Position numbers and translations under genes: made by a program. Below, one piece after another: positions 24,409-33,227 of a stretch of DNA of 64,000 nt; the stretch's first letter is position 1, and each line of letters opens with the position of its first letter. Source of the DNA: Streptomyces filipinensis (GTDB lineage: Bacteria; Actinomycetota; Actinomycetes; Streptomycetales; Streptomycetaceae); NCBI RefSeq assembly GCF_014649495.1, contig NZ_BMTD01000032.1, positions 1 to 64,000 on the forward strand, given 5' to 3'. Under the pieces are notes generated by a model. That model was not told the DNA's origin. It saw only the letters and a list, made by a program, of their open reading frames with translations, and did no database searches.

Positions 24409-24458
24409 CCCGCACACCCGGCTCCCCGCGCACCTGGCTTCCCCGCGCACCTGGCTTC
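24409..24458. repeat. Three tandem 16-17-bp repeats
   Basis: CCCGCGCACCTGGCTTC occurs twice exactly (24425-24441 and 24442-24458), preceded by a diverged 16-base copy from 24409. It lies in the 233-base gap between the GAP-family gene end and the cyclase start. Nothing else is seen in that gap. Confidence 0.8.
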
Positions 24459-24514
24459 GCCGGGTGCGGGCGATGTGTGCGCGCCATCGGCGGGCCAGGA
24501 GGAGTGTCAGGGTC

Positions 24515-25192
24515 TCAGGCGGCGAGGATGCTGATGCCGTCGCCGAGGAGTTTGAGGCCGAACACGAAGAACAGGACGGCCATGACGGCGACGTTGTGCC
24601 GCGCGGCCCACTCCCGCCAGTCGGCGAGGATGCCCTGGGCGCGTCGGCCCGTGACCAGGTAGACGGCGAGTGGTGCGAGCACTCCGAGGGACGCGATGGC
24701 CACGAAGATCGCGAGTGCTCCGATCTGCTGGGGCACGGGGATCCCGGCGGAGCTGATCGAGGCGCCCGCGGCGATGGTCAGGGGGGCGTTCTTGAGATTG
24801 GCCGCCGAGAGCAGCAGCCCCAGGCCGAACGTCTTGACGGGGGTGAAGCGGTCGATCGCCGCCATCCACTTCGGAAGCTGTGCCTGGGTGGCGTCCTTGG
24901 GGCGGCGCCGCCACCGGCCGGCGCCGAAGAGGGCGAGCAGTGCGCCCAGAACGACTTTGAGGGCTCCGACCCAGGTGGCCGGGTGCCTAGGGGCCGAGGC
25001 GCCGCCTGTTCCGCCCACGACCAGCGTGATCGCGCCGAGCGCCGCGAGCCCCAGGACCCATCCGAGGGCGAAGAGCGGTCCGTTGAGACGCCCCCGCGGG
25101 GTGGCCAGGACGAGGATGACCGCCACGATCGGCAGGGGGCTGACCGCGACACCCGCGGCCAGGCCCAGCACGTCCCCGACGGCGTGTCCCAC
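24515..25192 (-). CDS. GAP-family (SfLAP-like) integral membrane protein
   Basis: 225 residues from GTG at 25192 (CCGGAGG upstream, 6-base spacing). Six hydrophobic segments occur in two groups, separated by a basic loop (GRWRRRPKD..). The start GDVLGLAAGVAVSPLPIVAV and SAANLKNAPLTIAAGASISS are typical of the GAP/LysE-like group to which the mycobacterial sulfolipid-addressing protein belongs. Substrate unknown; a lipid or peptidolipid exporter is the usual suggestion. It is separated by about 210 bases from the ferritin-like gene. Confidence 0.8.
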   Translation of the reverse strand: MGHAVGDVLGLAAGVAVSPLPIVAVILVLATPRGRLNGPLFALGWVLGLAALGAITLVVGGTGGASAPRHPATWVGALKVVLGALLALFGAGRWRRRPKDATQAQLPKWMAAIDRFTPVKTFGLGLLLSAANLKNAPLTIAAGASISSAGIPVPQQIGALAIFVAIASLGVLAPLAVYLVTGRRAQGILADWREWAARHNVAVMAVLFFVFGLKLLGDGISILAA

Positions 25193-25402
25193 TGCGGCCT
25201 CCGGCGGGGGGAGAGACGGTGAGCCCGAGCGGACCGCCCGTGCCGATCGGCTCGAAACCGGCGTGCCCGGCCCTGGTACGGGCGTGGCCCGCTCCGCCAT
25301 CGTGGGGCTCTCCGGGGCCGCGGGCCATCGGCCGGCGGCGAACGGGTGACCTGGTCACCGGCCCCGGAGGAGTCCGGTGGCGTGCTGATCCGAACGACAC
25401 CC

Positions 25403-26152
25403 CTAGCCCCGCCGGTGAAGTGGGGGCGCGCCGGTCCAGGCGTCCGGGCGGGGCGTCAGTACCGCGGAGACGACCGCACCGGACGAGGCGGCCGTGTCAG
25501 CGGTGAAGCGCAGGCGGCCGACGCCGAGTTGTCGCAGTGCCGGACCGTGGTCGACGGCGACGACGAGGCAGACGGCGAGCAGCAGGAGTCGCCACAGGGT
25601 CATCACCGGACGGCGCAGGGCGCGGGGCAGCTCCGCCAGGGAGGCGTGCAGGCGCTCGCAGTGGAACGGGACGTGGCGCTGCTCGTCGGCGAGGATCCGC
25701 CCCGCCACGTCCGAGGTGAGCGGGTCGTCGGTGCCGTCGCGCAGGGCCTGGTAATAACGCAGTGCCACCACTTCCGCGATCATCAGCACCAGCAGTTCCA
25801 TGCGCAGGCCCATGAGGCGCCGCAGCCGTACGAAGACCGCGTCGCTCCAGTGGCCGCTCAGCGTCGGTACACCGCCCGCGGCCAGCAGCCGGGCGAGCAG
25901 GCGGGCGTGGTTCTGCTCCTCGGCGACGAAGAGGCGCACCGCCTGTGCGTAGTCGCTGTCGCCGGCCTCCTCCGCTTTGCCGACGAGGTTGGCGCCGTCA
26001 CCGTCCTCGCCGACCTGGAAGCGCTGGATGCCGGCCCACACCGCCGGATGCAGGGTCGGGCGCTGCGCCCAGTCCGGGTCACCCTGGGTGCGCCTGCGCT
26101 CAAGCTCGTCCTCGAACCGCCTTGTCCACTTGGCGAAGCCGCCCGTATCCAC
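25403..26152 (-). CDS. Ferritin-like diiron domain protein with C-terminal hydrophobic segment
   Basis: 249 residues from GTG at 26152 (GGAGAGGGGAG upstream). A four-helix bundle carries two ExxH pairs: VAEEQNHARLL and ADEQRHVPFH, plus further Glu/Asp, as in carboxylate-bridged diiron proteins. A hydrophobic stretch (VMTLWRLLLLAVCLVVAVDH) near 190-210 probably sits in or on the membrane. The role is uncertain: oxidase, iron storage or stress protection are all possible. It stands alone. Confidence 0.75.
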   Translation of the reverse strand: MDTGGFAKWTRRFEDELERRRTQGDPDWAQRPTLHPAVWAGIQRFQVGEDGDGANLVGKAEEAGDSDYAQAVRLFVAEEQNHARLLARLLAAGGVPTLSGHWSDAVFVRLRRLMGLRMELLVLMIAEVVALRYYQALRDGTDDPLTSDVAGRILADEQRHVPFHCERLHASLAELPRALRRPVMTLWRLLLLAVCLVVAVDHGPALRQLGVGRLRFTADTAASSGAVVSAVLTPRPDAWTGAPPLHRRG

Positions 26153-26238
26153 CCGTCTCCCCTCTCCGGGGCACAGCCACGGTGCACCCCGGAGAGGGAC
26201 GACGCCGACGGGCGCCGAACCGTTCCGCCGCCGCGGTT

Positions 26239-26916
26239 CTACGGGGCCGGCTGGTAGGTCACGGTCCTGCCGGGGCACGCCCCCGCGAGTTGGTCGAGCG
26301 CTTCGAGTTCCACGGCGTCCGCGGTGAGTCCCCAGCGGAGTTTGGTCCCGACCCATTCCGAGATGTACCGGCACGTGACTTCGGCCGTCGGCGGCAGCCA
26401 CTGGGCCGGGTCCTGGTCGGCCTTGCTGCGGTTCGCGGCTGCCGAGACGGCGACGAGGGAGGTCGGAGCGTCCAGGTCGTTCGCGTAGGCCTCGCGCCGC
26501 GCGGCCGTCCACTGCGACGCCCCGGAGTCCCAGGCCTCGGCCAGCGGCACCATGTGGTCGACGTCCAGGGCGGCGGCCGAGGTGATCCACTTGGAGTCGT
26601 AGTACGACCACCAGCGCCCTCCGGACAGCTTGCAGCCCGGAAGGACCTGGGGTGGGTCGATCGCCTCCGCGAGAAGCACCTCGGCCCGGGTGTTGCAGCC
26701 GTCGGCCGGGTTCTTGCCCGCGTTCCAGTGCTTGAAGCTCGTGCGCTGGTACCCGTCCCGCACCTCCGCGGCGACGGGCAGTTCATGAACGGCCGCCGCG
26801 AGGGTGACGGTGTACGCCGGGGCGTCGTGGTCCTGCGCTTGGGCTGGAGTGGGTGCCATGAAGGGCACGACGAGGAGTGCGACCGCGAGGGCGGCCCGCC
26901 TGAGGTTCTTGATCAC
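26239..26916 (-). CDS. Secreted HNH-type nuclease (DUF1524/GmrSD-C-like)
   Basis: 225 residues with a signal peptide (cleavage near AQA, residue 27). The HNH core is AALDVDHMVPLAEAWDSGAS, followed by NRSKADQDPAQWLPP, in which the Asn and the second His-equivalent region complete the beta-beta-alpha metal site. Such secreted proteins are frequent in Streptomyces and probably degrade extracellular DNA for nutrients. Four Cys residues could form disulfides. Confidence 0.87.
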   Translation of the reverse strand: MIKNLRRAALAVALLVVPFMAPTPAQAQDHDAPAYTVTLAAAVHELPVAAEVRDGYQRTSFKHWNAGKNPADGCNTRAEVLLAEAIDPPQVLPGCKLSGGRWWSYYDSKWITSAAALDVDHMVPLAEAWDSGASQWTAARREAYANDLDAPTSLVAVSAAANRSKADQDPAQWLPPTAEVTCRYISEWVGTKLRWGLTADAVELEALDQLAGACPGRTVTYQPAP

Positions 26917-27100
26917 GTCAAGCAGAGTTGACGCTGGATACCTCGTTCGAGGGATCCGACTCGAATGAATGAGCCATACGGACGCCCTGGTTCACCGTAC
27001 AGGTGTGCCAACGGAACGTTCCGCCCGCGGCCGCCCCGGTCAGACCCCTGTTCGGGCGCACTCCCGGCCCCAGACATGCGGCTGGTGTTAATAATGGACC

Positions 27101-29875
27101 GTGAAGAGGCGTTTTGGCCTAGTCAGAGCGTCGGCGGACCCCGCCGGCGCCGGGACGGCCCCGCCCGCCCCGGGCGAACCTCGTCGCTCCCCGTTCAGCG
27201 TCCGCAGCCTCGCCGGTCAGGTGTTCGTGCTGCAGCTGGCCCTCCTGATCCTGTTCGGCGTGGCGGCGGTCACGGCCCTGGTGCTGCAGGCTCAGGGAGC
27301 AGGCGTGCAGGAGGCGCGGGAACGCTCTCTCGTCGGCGCCGAGACCTTCGCGAACGCTCCGGGCACGCTCGCCGCGATGCGGTCCGCCGACCCGAGTGCG
27401 CTGCTGCAGCCGAGGGCGGAGGCGGCGCGCAGGAGGTCGGGGGTCGACTACATCGTCGCGTTCAGCCCGGCCGGGTACCGGTGGACCCACCCCGACCCCC
27501 GGCTGATCGGCAAGCACGTCACCGGCACCTTCGCCGAGGCGCTGGCCGGGCACCCCCACACCTCCACGTTCGGCACGCCCGTCGGCCAGGCCGTGGATTC
27601 GACCGTCCCCGTCTTCGACAGCCACGGCAAGGTCGTCGGGCTGGTGGCCGTGGGCATCACGGTCAGGAGCGTGCACCAGCGGATGGCCGGGCAGCTGCCG
27701 CTCCTGTTCGGCGCCGCGGGCGGCGCGCTGCTGCTGGTGGCGGGCGGGTCGGCGCTCGTGAGCCGGCGGCTGCGACGGCAGACGCGCGGCCTGGAACCTG
27801 CCGAGCTCCGGCGGATGTACGACCACCATGACGCGGTGCTGCACGCGGCCCGCGAGGGCGTGCTCATCGTCGACGAAGGCGGGCGGCTCGTGCTCGCCAA
27901 CGACGAGTCGCGTCGGCTGCTGGGCCTGCCCCCGGGCACCGAGGCGCGACGGGTAGCCGACCTGGGCCTCGCACCGGTCCTCACGGAGCTGCTGCTGTCG
28001 GGGCGGTCGGTGACGGACGAGGTGCACGCGGTCGGCGAACGTCTGCTCGCGGTGAACGTACGGCCGACCGCACCCTACGGCGGTCCCGCGGGCAGCATGG
28101 TCACCCTGCGCGACACCACCGAGCTGCAGGCCGTCACCGGCAAGGCCGCCGTGGCCGAGCGCCGGTTGCGGCTGCTCTACGACGCCGCGACCAGGATCGG
28201 GACCGCGCTCGACATCGTCCGCACCGCCGAGGAACTGACCCGGTTCGCGGTACCGCGGTTCGCCGACTACGTCAGCGTCGATCTGGTCGACTCGATCCTT
28301 CAGGGCGGGGAGCCGCAGGGCACCCTGATGCGCCGGACGGCCGTCACCGGCCTCCACGAGGAGCATCCGCTGTACCCGGTCGGCCAGCTCATCGACTTCG
28401 GCGCCGAGACCCCGCAGGCGATCGGGTTCGGCACCGGTGAACCCGTGCTGGAGGCGAACCTCCCCGCGCTGACCGGATGGCAGGAGGACGACCCCGTCAA
28501 CGCGCGCCGGATCATCGCCCACGGCATCCACTCGATGATGGTGATCCCGCTGCGCGCCCGCGGCATCCTCATGGGCGTGGCCAGCTTCTGGCGCTCCGAG
28601 CGGCCCGATCCCTTCGAGGAGGAGGACGTGGCGGTCGCCGAGGAGCTGGTGGCCCGGGCCGCGCTCGCCATCGACAACGCCCGCCGCTACACGCGTGAGC
28701 ACACCACGGCCGTCACCCTGCAGCGCAGCCTGCTGCCGCGCGGTGTCCCCGACCAGACGGCGCTCGACGTGGCGTACCGCTATCTGCCCGCGCAGGCCGG
28801 CGTGGGCGGGGACTGGTTCGACGTCATCCCGCTGCCGGGCGCCCGGGTGGCACTGGTCGTCGGTGACGTGGTCGGGCACGGGCTGCACGCGGCGGCCACC
28901 ATGGGCCGGCTGCGCACCGCCGTGGACAACCTCTCCGCACTCGACCTGCCCCCGGACGAGCTGCTGGTCCGCCTGGACGAGCTGGTGAGCCGTATCGACA
29001 GCGACGAGACGAGCGAGCAGCCCGGGGCGGGCATCACCGGAGCCACCTGCCTGTACGCCGTCTACGACCCGGTCGCCGGCCAGGTCACCGTGGCCCGGGC
29101 CGGCCATCCCGGCCCCGCCGTCGTGCTGCCCGACGGCACCGTCTCGTTCCCCGACGTACCGGTCTTCCCGCCCCTCGGCCTGGGCGGCGGCCTGCCGGTC
29201 GAGTCGGCACACCTGGTGCTGCCCGAGGGATCGCGGATCGTGCTGTACACCGACGGGCTGGTGGAGGACCGTGACCGGGACATCGACACGGGCCTTGAGC
29301 AGCTGCGCGCCGCGCTGACCGCCGCCACGGACCGTACGCCGGAGGAGACCTGCGCGGACGTCCTCGGCGCGCTGCTGCCCGCCCGGCCCAGCGACGACAT
29401 CGCCCTGCTCGTGGCGAGGACCCGCCTGCTGCCCGCCGAGCGGGTCGCCACCTGGGACGTGCCGCCCGACGCCGCGGCCGTGGCACCGGTCCGCGCCGAC
29501 TGCGCCCGGACCCTGGAGGCCTGGGGCCTGCGGGACATCGGGTACGCCACCGAGCTGATCCTCAGCGAGCTGATCACCAATGCCATCCGCTACGGCTCCC
29601 CGCCCGTCCAGGTCCGCATGCTGTACGACCGCTGCCTGATCTGCGAGGTCTCCGACGGCAGCAGCACCTCCCCGCACATGCGGCGGGCGGCCCCCACCGA
29701 CGAGGGCGGCCGCGGCCTGTTCCTCGTCGGCCAGTTCGCCGAGCGCTGGGGCACCCGCTACATGGCCCGCGGCAAGGTGATCTGGAGCGAACAGGCGCTC
29801 CATGACGGTCAGGGGGAACCAGGTCCCGAGGCGGTCGAGGACCTCCTCGACCAGTGGGACGACTCCGCCCTGTGA
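27101..29875 (+). CDS. Multi-domain sensor PP2C phosphatase (Cache-PAS-GAF-SpoIIE-HATPase)
   Basis: 924 residues from GTG at 27101. Order: membrane helix at about 30-57, extracellular CitA/DcuS-type Cache domain to about 200 (YRWTHPDPRLIGK), second membrane helix at about 203-222, PAS at about 245-345, GAF at about 350-535, SpoIIE-type PP2C at about 550-755 (GGDWFDVIPL, VGDVVGHGLHAA, LYTDGLVE), and an RsbW-type ATPase at about 775-900 (LILSELITNAIRYG, EGGRGLFLV). It joins phosphatase and anti-sigma kinase modules in one chain and should control an anti-sigma antagonist such as a STAS protein in response to an external, possibly carboxylate, ligand. The terminator at 29913 follows. Confidence 0.92.
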   Translation: MKRRFGLVRASADPAGAGTAPPAPGEPRRSPFSVRSLAGQVFVLQLALLILFGVAAVTALVLQAQGAGVQEARERSLVGAETFANAPGTLAAMRSADPSALLQPRAEAARRRSGVDYIVAFSPAGYRWTHPDPRLIGKHVTGTFAEALAGHPHTSTFGTPVGQAVDSTVPVFDSHGKVVGLVAVGITVRSVHQRMAGQLPLLFGAAGGALLLVAGGSALVSRRLRRQTRGLEPAELRRMYDHHDAVLHAAREGVLIVDEGGRLVLANDESRRLLGLPPGTEARRVADLGLAPVLTELLLSGRSVTDEVHAVGERLLAVNVRPTAPYGGPAGSMVTLRDTTELQAVTGKAAVAERRLRLLYDAATRIGTALDIVRTAEELTRFAVPRFADYVSVDLVDSILQGGEPQGTLMRRTAVTGLHEEHPLYPVGQLIDFGAETPQAIGFGTGEPVLEANLPALTGWQEDDPVNARRIIAHGIHSMMVIPLRARGILMGVASFWRSERPDPFEEEDVAVAEELVARAALAIDNARRYTREHTTAVTLQRSLLPRGVPDQTALDVAYRYLPAQAGVGGDWFDVIPLPGARVALVVGDVVGHGLHAAATMGRLRTAVDNLSALDLPPDELLVRLDELVSRIDSDETSEQPGAGITGATCLYAVYDPVAGQVTVARAGHPGPAVVLPDGTVSFPDVPVFPPLGLGGGLPVESAHLVLPEGSRIVLYTDGLVEDRDRDIDTGLEQLRAALTAATDRTPEETCADVLGALLPARPSDDIALLVARTRLLPAERVATWDVPPDAAAVAPVRADCARTLEAWGLRDIGYATELILSELITNAIRYGSPPVQVRMLYDRCLICEVSDGSSTSPHMRRAAPTDEGGRGLFLVGQFAERWGTRYMARGKVIWSEQALHDGQGEPGPEAVEDLLDQWDDSAL

Positions 29876-29912
29876 AGAAGGGGGCGGCGGGGCCGGGATG
29901 ACCCCGAGCCCG

Positions 29913-29935
29913 CGCCCCGCCTTCGGCGCGGGGCG
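29913..29935. terminator. Bidirectional hairpin between convergent genes
   Basis: CGCCCCG and CGGGGCG pair around CCTTCGGCG, between the stop codons of the phosphatase (29875) and the leftward kinase (29951). Confidence 0.7.
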
Positions 29936-29950
29936 TGATCACGGGCACGC

Positions 29951-30853
29951 TCAGCGGGCCGCCCAGGTCAGCACCGCCGTCACCAGGAACACGACGACCG
30001 CCGCGAGCCAGACCACAAGGCGTGCCGGCCCCGAAGCCCCGGCCGGCGCCCACTCCCCTCCCTCCCGTGACAGCAGCGCGTCCGCGAACGCCTGAGCGGT
30101 GGGGGGCCGGTCCCCGGGCTCCACGGACAGCGCGGCACGCAGAAGGACGTCGATGCCGTTCGGCACCCCGGGCCCCCGGGGGACCGCCGGCAACACGGGT
30201 GCCCGCTCCGTCGCAGGGACCGCACGACCGCCCGGACCGAACGGCTTCTGCCCGGTGAGCAGTTCGAACGCGACGGCACCGAGGGCGTACACATCGGCCC
30301 GGCCGTCGAACCCGCCCGTCTGGAAGGCCTGCTCGGGAGCCATGTACGCGGGAGTGCCCGTGGTCACGGTCAGCCCCGACGCGTCGGCCAGCCGTTTCGC
30401 GCTGCCGAGGTCCGCGACGAGTACGGCGGGAGGCGTGCGGCCGGCGTCGAGCAGGAGGTTCGACGGCTTGACGTCGCGGTGGACGACGCCCGCGTCATGG
30501 AGCACCTGGACGGCGTATCCGGCCTCGGCCGCCAGCCGGAGCGCCTCCGCGGGCCGGCAGTGCCCGATCTTCTCGGCCAGCGTGCCGCCACGGACGTAGT
30601 CCATGACGAAGTAGGGCCGGTCGTCCTGCACACCGACGTCGTGGACCCGTACGACGCGGGGGCTGGAGATCCTGCGGAGCAGCTTCGCCTCCGCCAGGAA
30701 CCGTTGTCGTACATCGGCGTTCGACGCCCAGTTGTCGGCCAGCACCTTGACCGCGACATCCGTGTCGAGCTCGGGATCGTATGCTTTCCAGACGGTGGCG
30801 AACGAACCGGCTCCCAGCCTCTCCTCAAGGAGATAACGGCCTAGCTTCTGCAT
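29951..30853 (-). CDS. Ser/Thr protein kinase with C-terminal membrane anchor
   Basis: 300 residues from ATG at 30853. Kinase motifs: GAGSFATVWKA loop, AVKVL lysine, HRDVKPSNLLL catalytic loop, DLG in place of the usual DFG (VADLGSAKRL), and TPAYMAPEQ. One membrane helix lies at about 278-297 (LVVWLAAVVVFLVTAVLTW) with almost nothing outside, so there is no sensor ectodomain. It is divergent from an ECF sigma gene 104 bases away. Phosphorylation of that sigma factor or of a regulator is a reasonable guess. Confidence 0.92.
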   Translation of the reverse strand: MQKLGRYLLEERLGAGSFATVWKAYDPELDTDVAVKVLADNWASNADVRQRFLAEAKLLRRISSPRVVRVHDVGVQDDRPYFVMDYVRGGTLAEKIGHCRPAEALRLAAEAGYAVQVLHDAGVVHRDVKPSNLLLDAGRTPPAVLVADLGSAKRLADASGLTVTTGTPAYMAPEQAFQTGGFDGRADVYALGAVAFELLTGQKPFGPGGRAVPATERAPVLPAVPRGPGVPNGIDVLLRAALSVEPGDRPPTAQAFADALLSREGGEWAPAGASGPARLVVWLAAVVVFLVTAVLTWAAR

Positions 30854-30957
30854 GTGGCGACATTGTGCCCGAGGCCATGGGACGGGGAACTCCGGGTGGG
30901 GCCGGGGGGATCCGGGTCGGATGCGAACGCCGGACACGAACGGGGGGCGGCAGGGTG

Positions 30958-31503
30958 ATGGAAGAGGATGAGCTGACACAGCTCGTGGCGTCCGCCCAGG
31001 CGGGTGACCGGGCGTCCCTGGACCGCCTCCTCGTCAGGCTCCGCCCCACGGTCCTGCGCCGCTGCTCCAGGTTCCTCCCGCACCACGCCGACGCCGAAGA
31101 GGCCGCGCAGGACGCCCTGTTGTCCATCAGCACCCATCTGCACGACTACAGCGGGCGGGGCGCCTTCCTCGGCTGGGTGACCGTGATCGCCTCGAACGCC
31201 GCCCGGTCCACGTACCGCTCGATGCGCCGGCGCGCGGAGGACAGTCATCCGGTCCTCCCCGAGGGCACCGACCCCCGGACGACCAGCGTCATCGCGGGAA
31301 CCCGGCTGGATCTGATGGAGTCGCTGGCCGCGCTCGAAGAGCGGCATCCGGCCCTGGTGGAGTCCTTCGTGCTGCGCGACCTCGGCGACCTGACCTATCT
31401 TCAGGTCGCCGAGGTCACCGGCGCGCCCCTGGGCACGGTCAAGGACCGCATCCATCAGGCCCGTCGCTTCATGCGCGACCGCCTCGCCCTTCAGCCGGAC
31501 TAG
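30958..31503 (+). CDS. ECF-type RNA polymerase sigma factor
   Basis: 181 residues from ATG at 30958 (an adjacent GTG is possible). Region 2 (about 25-95: RCSRFLPHHADAEEAAQDAL, GRGAFLGWVTVIASNAARS) and region 4 (about 120-175: LAALEERHPALVESFVLRDL, TYLQVAEVTGAPLGTVKDRI). No anti-sigma gene is adjacent. Instead a divergent Ser/Thr kinase and, 17 bases downstream, a secreted protein gene accompany it. Sigma factors paired with a Ser/Thr kinase are known in bacteria (ECF43-like arrangements), so kinase control is possible. Confidence 0.88.
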   Translation: MEEDELTQLVASAQAGDRASLDRLLVRLRPTVLRRCSRFLPHHADAEEAAQDALLSISTHLHDYSGRGAFLGWVTVIASNAARSTYRSMRRRAEDSHPVLPEGTDPRTTSVIAGTRLDLMESLAALEERHPALVESFVLRDLGDLTYLQVAEVTGAPLGTVKDRIHQARRFMRDRLALQPD

Positions 31504-31520
31504 GGCAGGGTGGTGCTGTC

Positions 31521-32267
31521 GTGCGGGCTCGTACGATCGTCGCCATCCTGGCGGCAGCCGTCGGACTCGGCCTGCTGACCGGGCGGTTCGTGCTGCCCGC
31601 TCGCTCCGCTACGGCCACCCCCGCGGCGACGCCCGGCGCCGCCGCGTCCTCGCCGCGTGACGGCTCTCCCCCGCCGAAGCCCGCCGCCGGGCCCATGACG
31701 GAACGGCACCTGCTGGCGGCGGCCGCGTTCAGGAAGGCCGGCATCACCCGCCGCGTCTACGTGCGGGACCGTGTCGGCGACGGCAGGTACGCCAACGCGG
31801 TCTGCGCCGGCGAGAAGACCCTCAACGAGACCCTGGGCGGGCCGGACGCGCACTTCCGCGGGTTCGCCACGAGCAGGGACACGGACCCCGACGACCCCAC
31901 GCTGGCGGTGCACATCGAGGACCAGGTCGCGCACGAGGTCGCCGCCGACGCCAGGAGCCCGGCACTGGCCCAGAACTTCGCCGAGCGCCTGCTGCTGGAG
32001 GAGGTGCCCTGCCAGGAGGAACCGGCCGGCCACTGGGTCTACGGGCCGACGCACACGATCACCGTCGCACCGGGCATCACCGCGAGCTGGATGGGCACCT
32101 ACGACGGCGACCTGAACACCACAGGGACCGCACCACGGGGCAAGGAGCCCTGTGGAGGCATCGCCGTACTCCGGAACGGCTCCCACTTCGGCGTGCTGGA
32201 GGTCGACGCCTGCCTGGGCACGGCGGCGACGACGCGGATCGTCCGTGCGGCCGTGACACAGCTCTGA
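31521..32267 (+). CDS. Secreted or membrane-anchored protein with paired-Cys domain, paralogue A
   Basis: 248 residues from GTG at 31521, 17 bases after the sigma gene, so in its operon. An N-terminal membrane helix (IVAILAAAVGLGLLTGRFVL) and a Pro/Ala/Ser linker precede an outer domain of about 185 residues. The domain has four Cys and the block PCQEEPAGHWVYGPTHTITV. The next gene encodes the same block (GCQNEPAGHWHYGTGHAITV). Family unknown to me. It is a candidate target or sensor of the sigma/kinase pair. Confidence 0.75.
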   Translation: MRARTIVAILAAAVGLGLLTGRFVLPARSATATPAATPGAAASSPRDGSPPPKPAAGPMTERHLLAAAAFRKAGITRRVYVRDRVGDGRYANAVCAGEKTLNETLGGPDAHFRGFATSRDTDPDDPTLAVHIEDQVAHEVAADARSPALAQNFAERLLLEEVPCQEEPAGHWVYGPTHTITVAPGITASWMGTYDGDLNTTGTAPRGKEPCGGIAVLRNGSHFGVLEVDACLGTAATTRIVRAAVTQL

Positions 32268-32405
32268 CACCGCCTCGAACGACGGCGACAGAGGTGAGGT
32301 GGATCACACAGATCGCGGCGGACCGGCATCCAACATCTCCCGTGGGGCCGGCATCTCCCAGGTGTACGAGGACGCGAACCGCGTCACGACCAGACAGGAG
32401 ATGAG

Positions 32406-33104
32406 ATGTTCGAGGTGCTCGACAACCAGGCAGCCCGCAAGAAGTCCTCGCGTCGCCGCCGTACCGCGGGCGCGGCCGCCCTGGCCGGTGCCGCCCTGAT
32501 CGCGGTCGGCATCGGCGCGCAGCCCGCTGCCGCCGGCGCGGACACGGACGCTGCGAGCCGGTCGGCCATCGCGCGTACCGCTGAGCCGGGCCTCGGCTCC
32601 GGCAACCTGATGCAGAGTGAGGACTTCTTCCAGCAGGGCCTGGCCCCGGTCGGCGCGACGGTGGACCTGACCGGGAAGCAGGCCCTCTCGGCATGCTCCG
32701 GCGAGGAGACGATGCGCACCCTGACCAAGGGGAAGGCCGCCGCCTACGCCGACGTGACCTGGAAATTCGACACCAGGGCCGTCTCGCTGACCGAATCCGT
32801 CGCGGAGGGCTCCGGCGACACGTCGGCGGTCTCGTACGAGAAGCGGCTCGACGAGCTGGTGCGCGGCTGCCAGAACGAGCCGGCCGGTCACTGGCACTAC
32901 GGCACGGGACACGCGATCACCGTCCGGGCCGGCGAGGGCCGTTGGTACCCGGCCTTCAACGGCGGCGGCAAGGTCACCGGCGGTGTCGCGGTGATCCGCA
33001 GCGGTCACCGGTTCGGCATCGTCGAGCTCTCCGGTCAGCCCAGCGACGACCCCGGCTCCATGGAGGGCATCGCCGCCGCCGCCATCAACCGGCTGGCCGG
33101 CTGA
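32406..33104 (+). CDS. Secreted protein with paired-Cys domain, paralogue B
   Basis: 232 residues from ATG at 32406 (GGAGATGAG upstream). A basic N-terminus and a membrane helix or signal (about 20-45, ending AQPAAAGA) precede a domain homologous to the preceding protein: EDFFQQGL, an internal Cys pair, EPAGHWHYGTGHAITVRAGE, GVAVIRSGHRFGIVELSG. No known family recognised. 138 non-coding bases separate it from paralogue A, so it may have its own promoter. Confidence 0.75.
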   Translation: MFEVLDNQAARKKSSRRRRTAGAAALAGAALIAVGIGAQPAAAGADTDAASRSAIARTAEPGLGSGNLMQSEDFFQQGLAPVGATVDLTGKQALSACSGEETMRTLTKGKAAAYADVTWKFDTRAVSLTESVAEGSGDTSAVSYEKRLDELVRGCQNEPAGHWHYGTGHAITVRAGEGRWYPAFNGGGKVTGGVAVIRSGHRFGIVELSGQPSDDPGSMEGIAAAAINRLAG

Positions 33105-33126
33105 TCCCGCCGCCCGGGCTGCTCCT

Positions 33127-33154
33127 GCCCTCGCCCCCGGAAGGGAGCGAGGGC
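33127..33154. terminator. Hairpin between convergent genes
   Basis: GCCCTCGC (33127-33134) pairs with GCGAGGGC (33147-33154), 22 bases after the stop of the rightward gene and ahead of the end of the leftward gene at 33228. Confidence 0.8.
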
Positions 33155-33227
33155 GGCGCGAGGAAGCGGGGGGAGTACCTCTACGGGAGCGTCGCGGGTG
33201 GGTCCGCTGCCGGGGGCGGTGTTCGGG

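Noticed and set aside
24409..24458. Repeats considered as a CRISPR array
   Set aside because: Direct tandem units with no spacers and no cas genes.
27119..29803. Minus-strand frame opposite the SpoIIE-type phosphatase
   Set aside because: Antisense shadow with low-complexity composition; all domain motifs are on the other strand.
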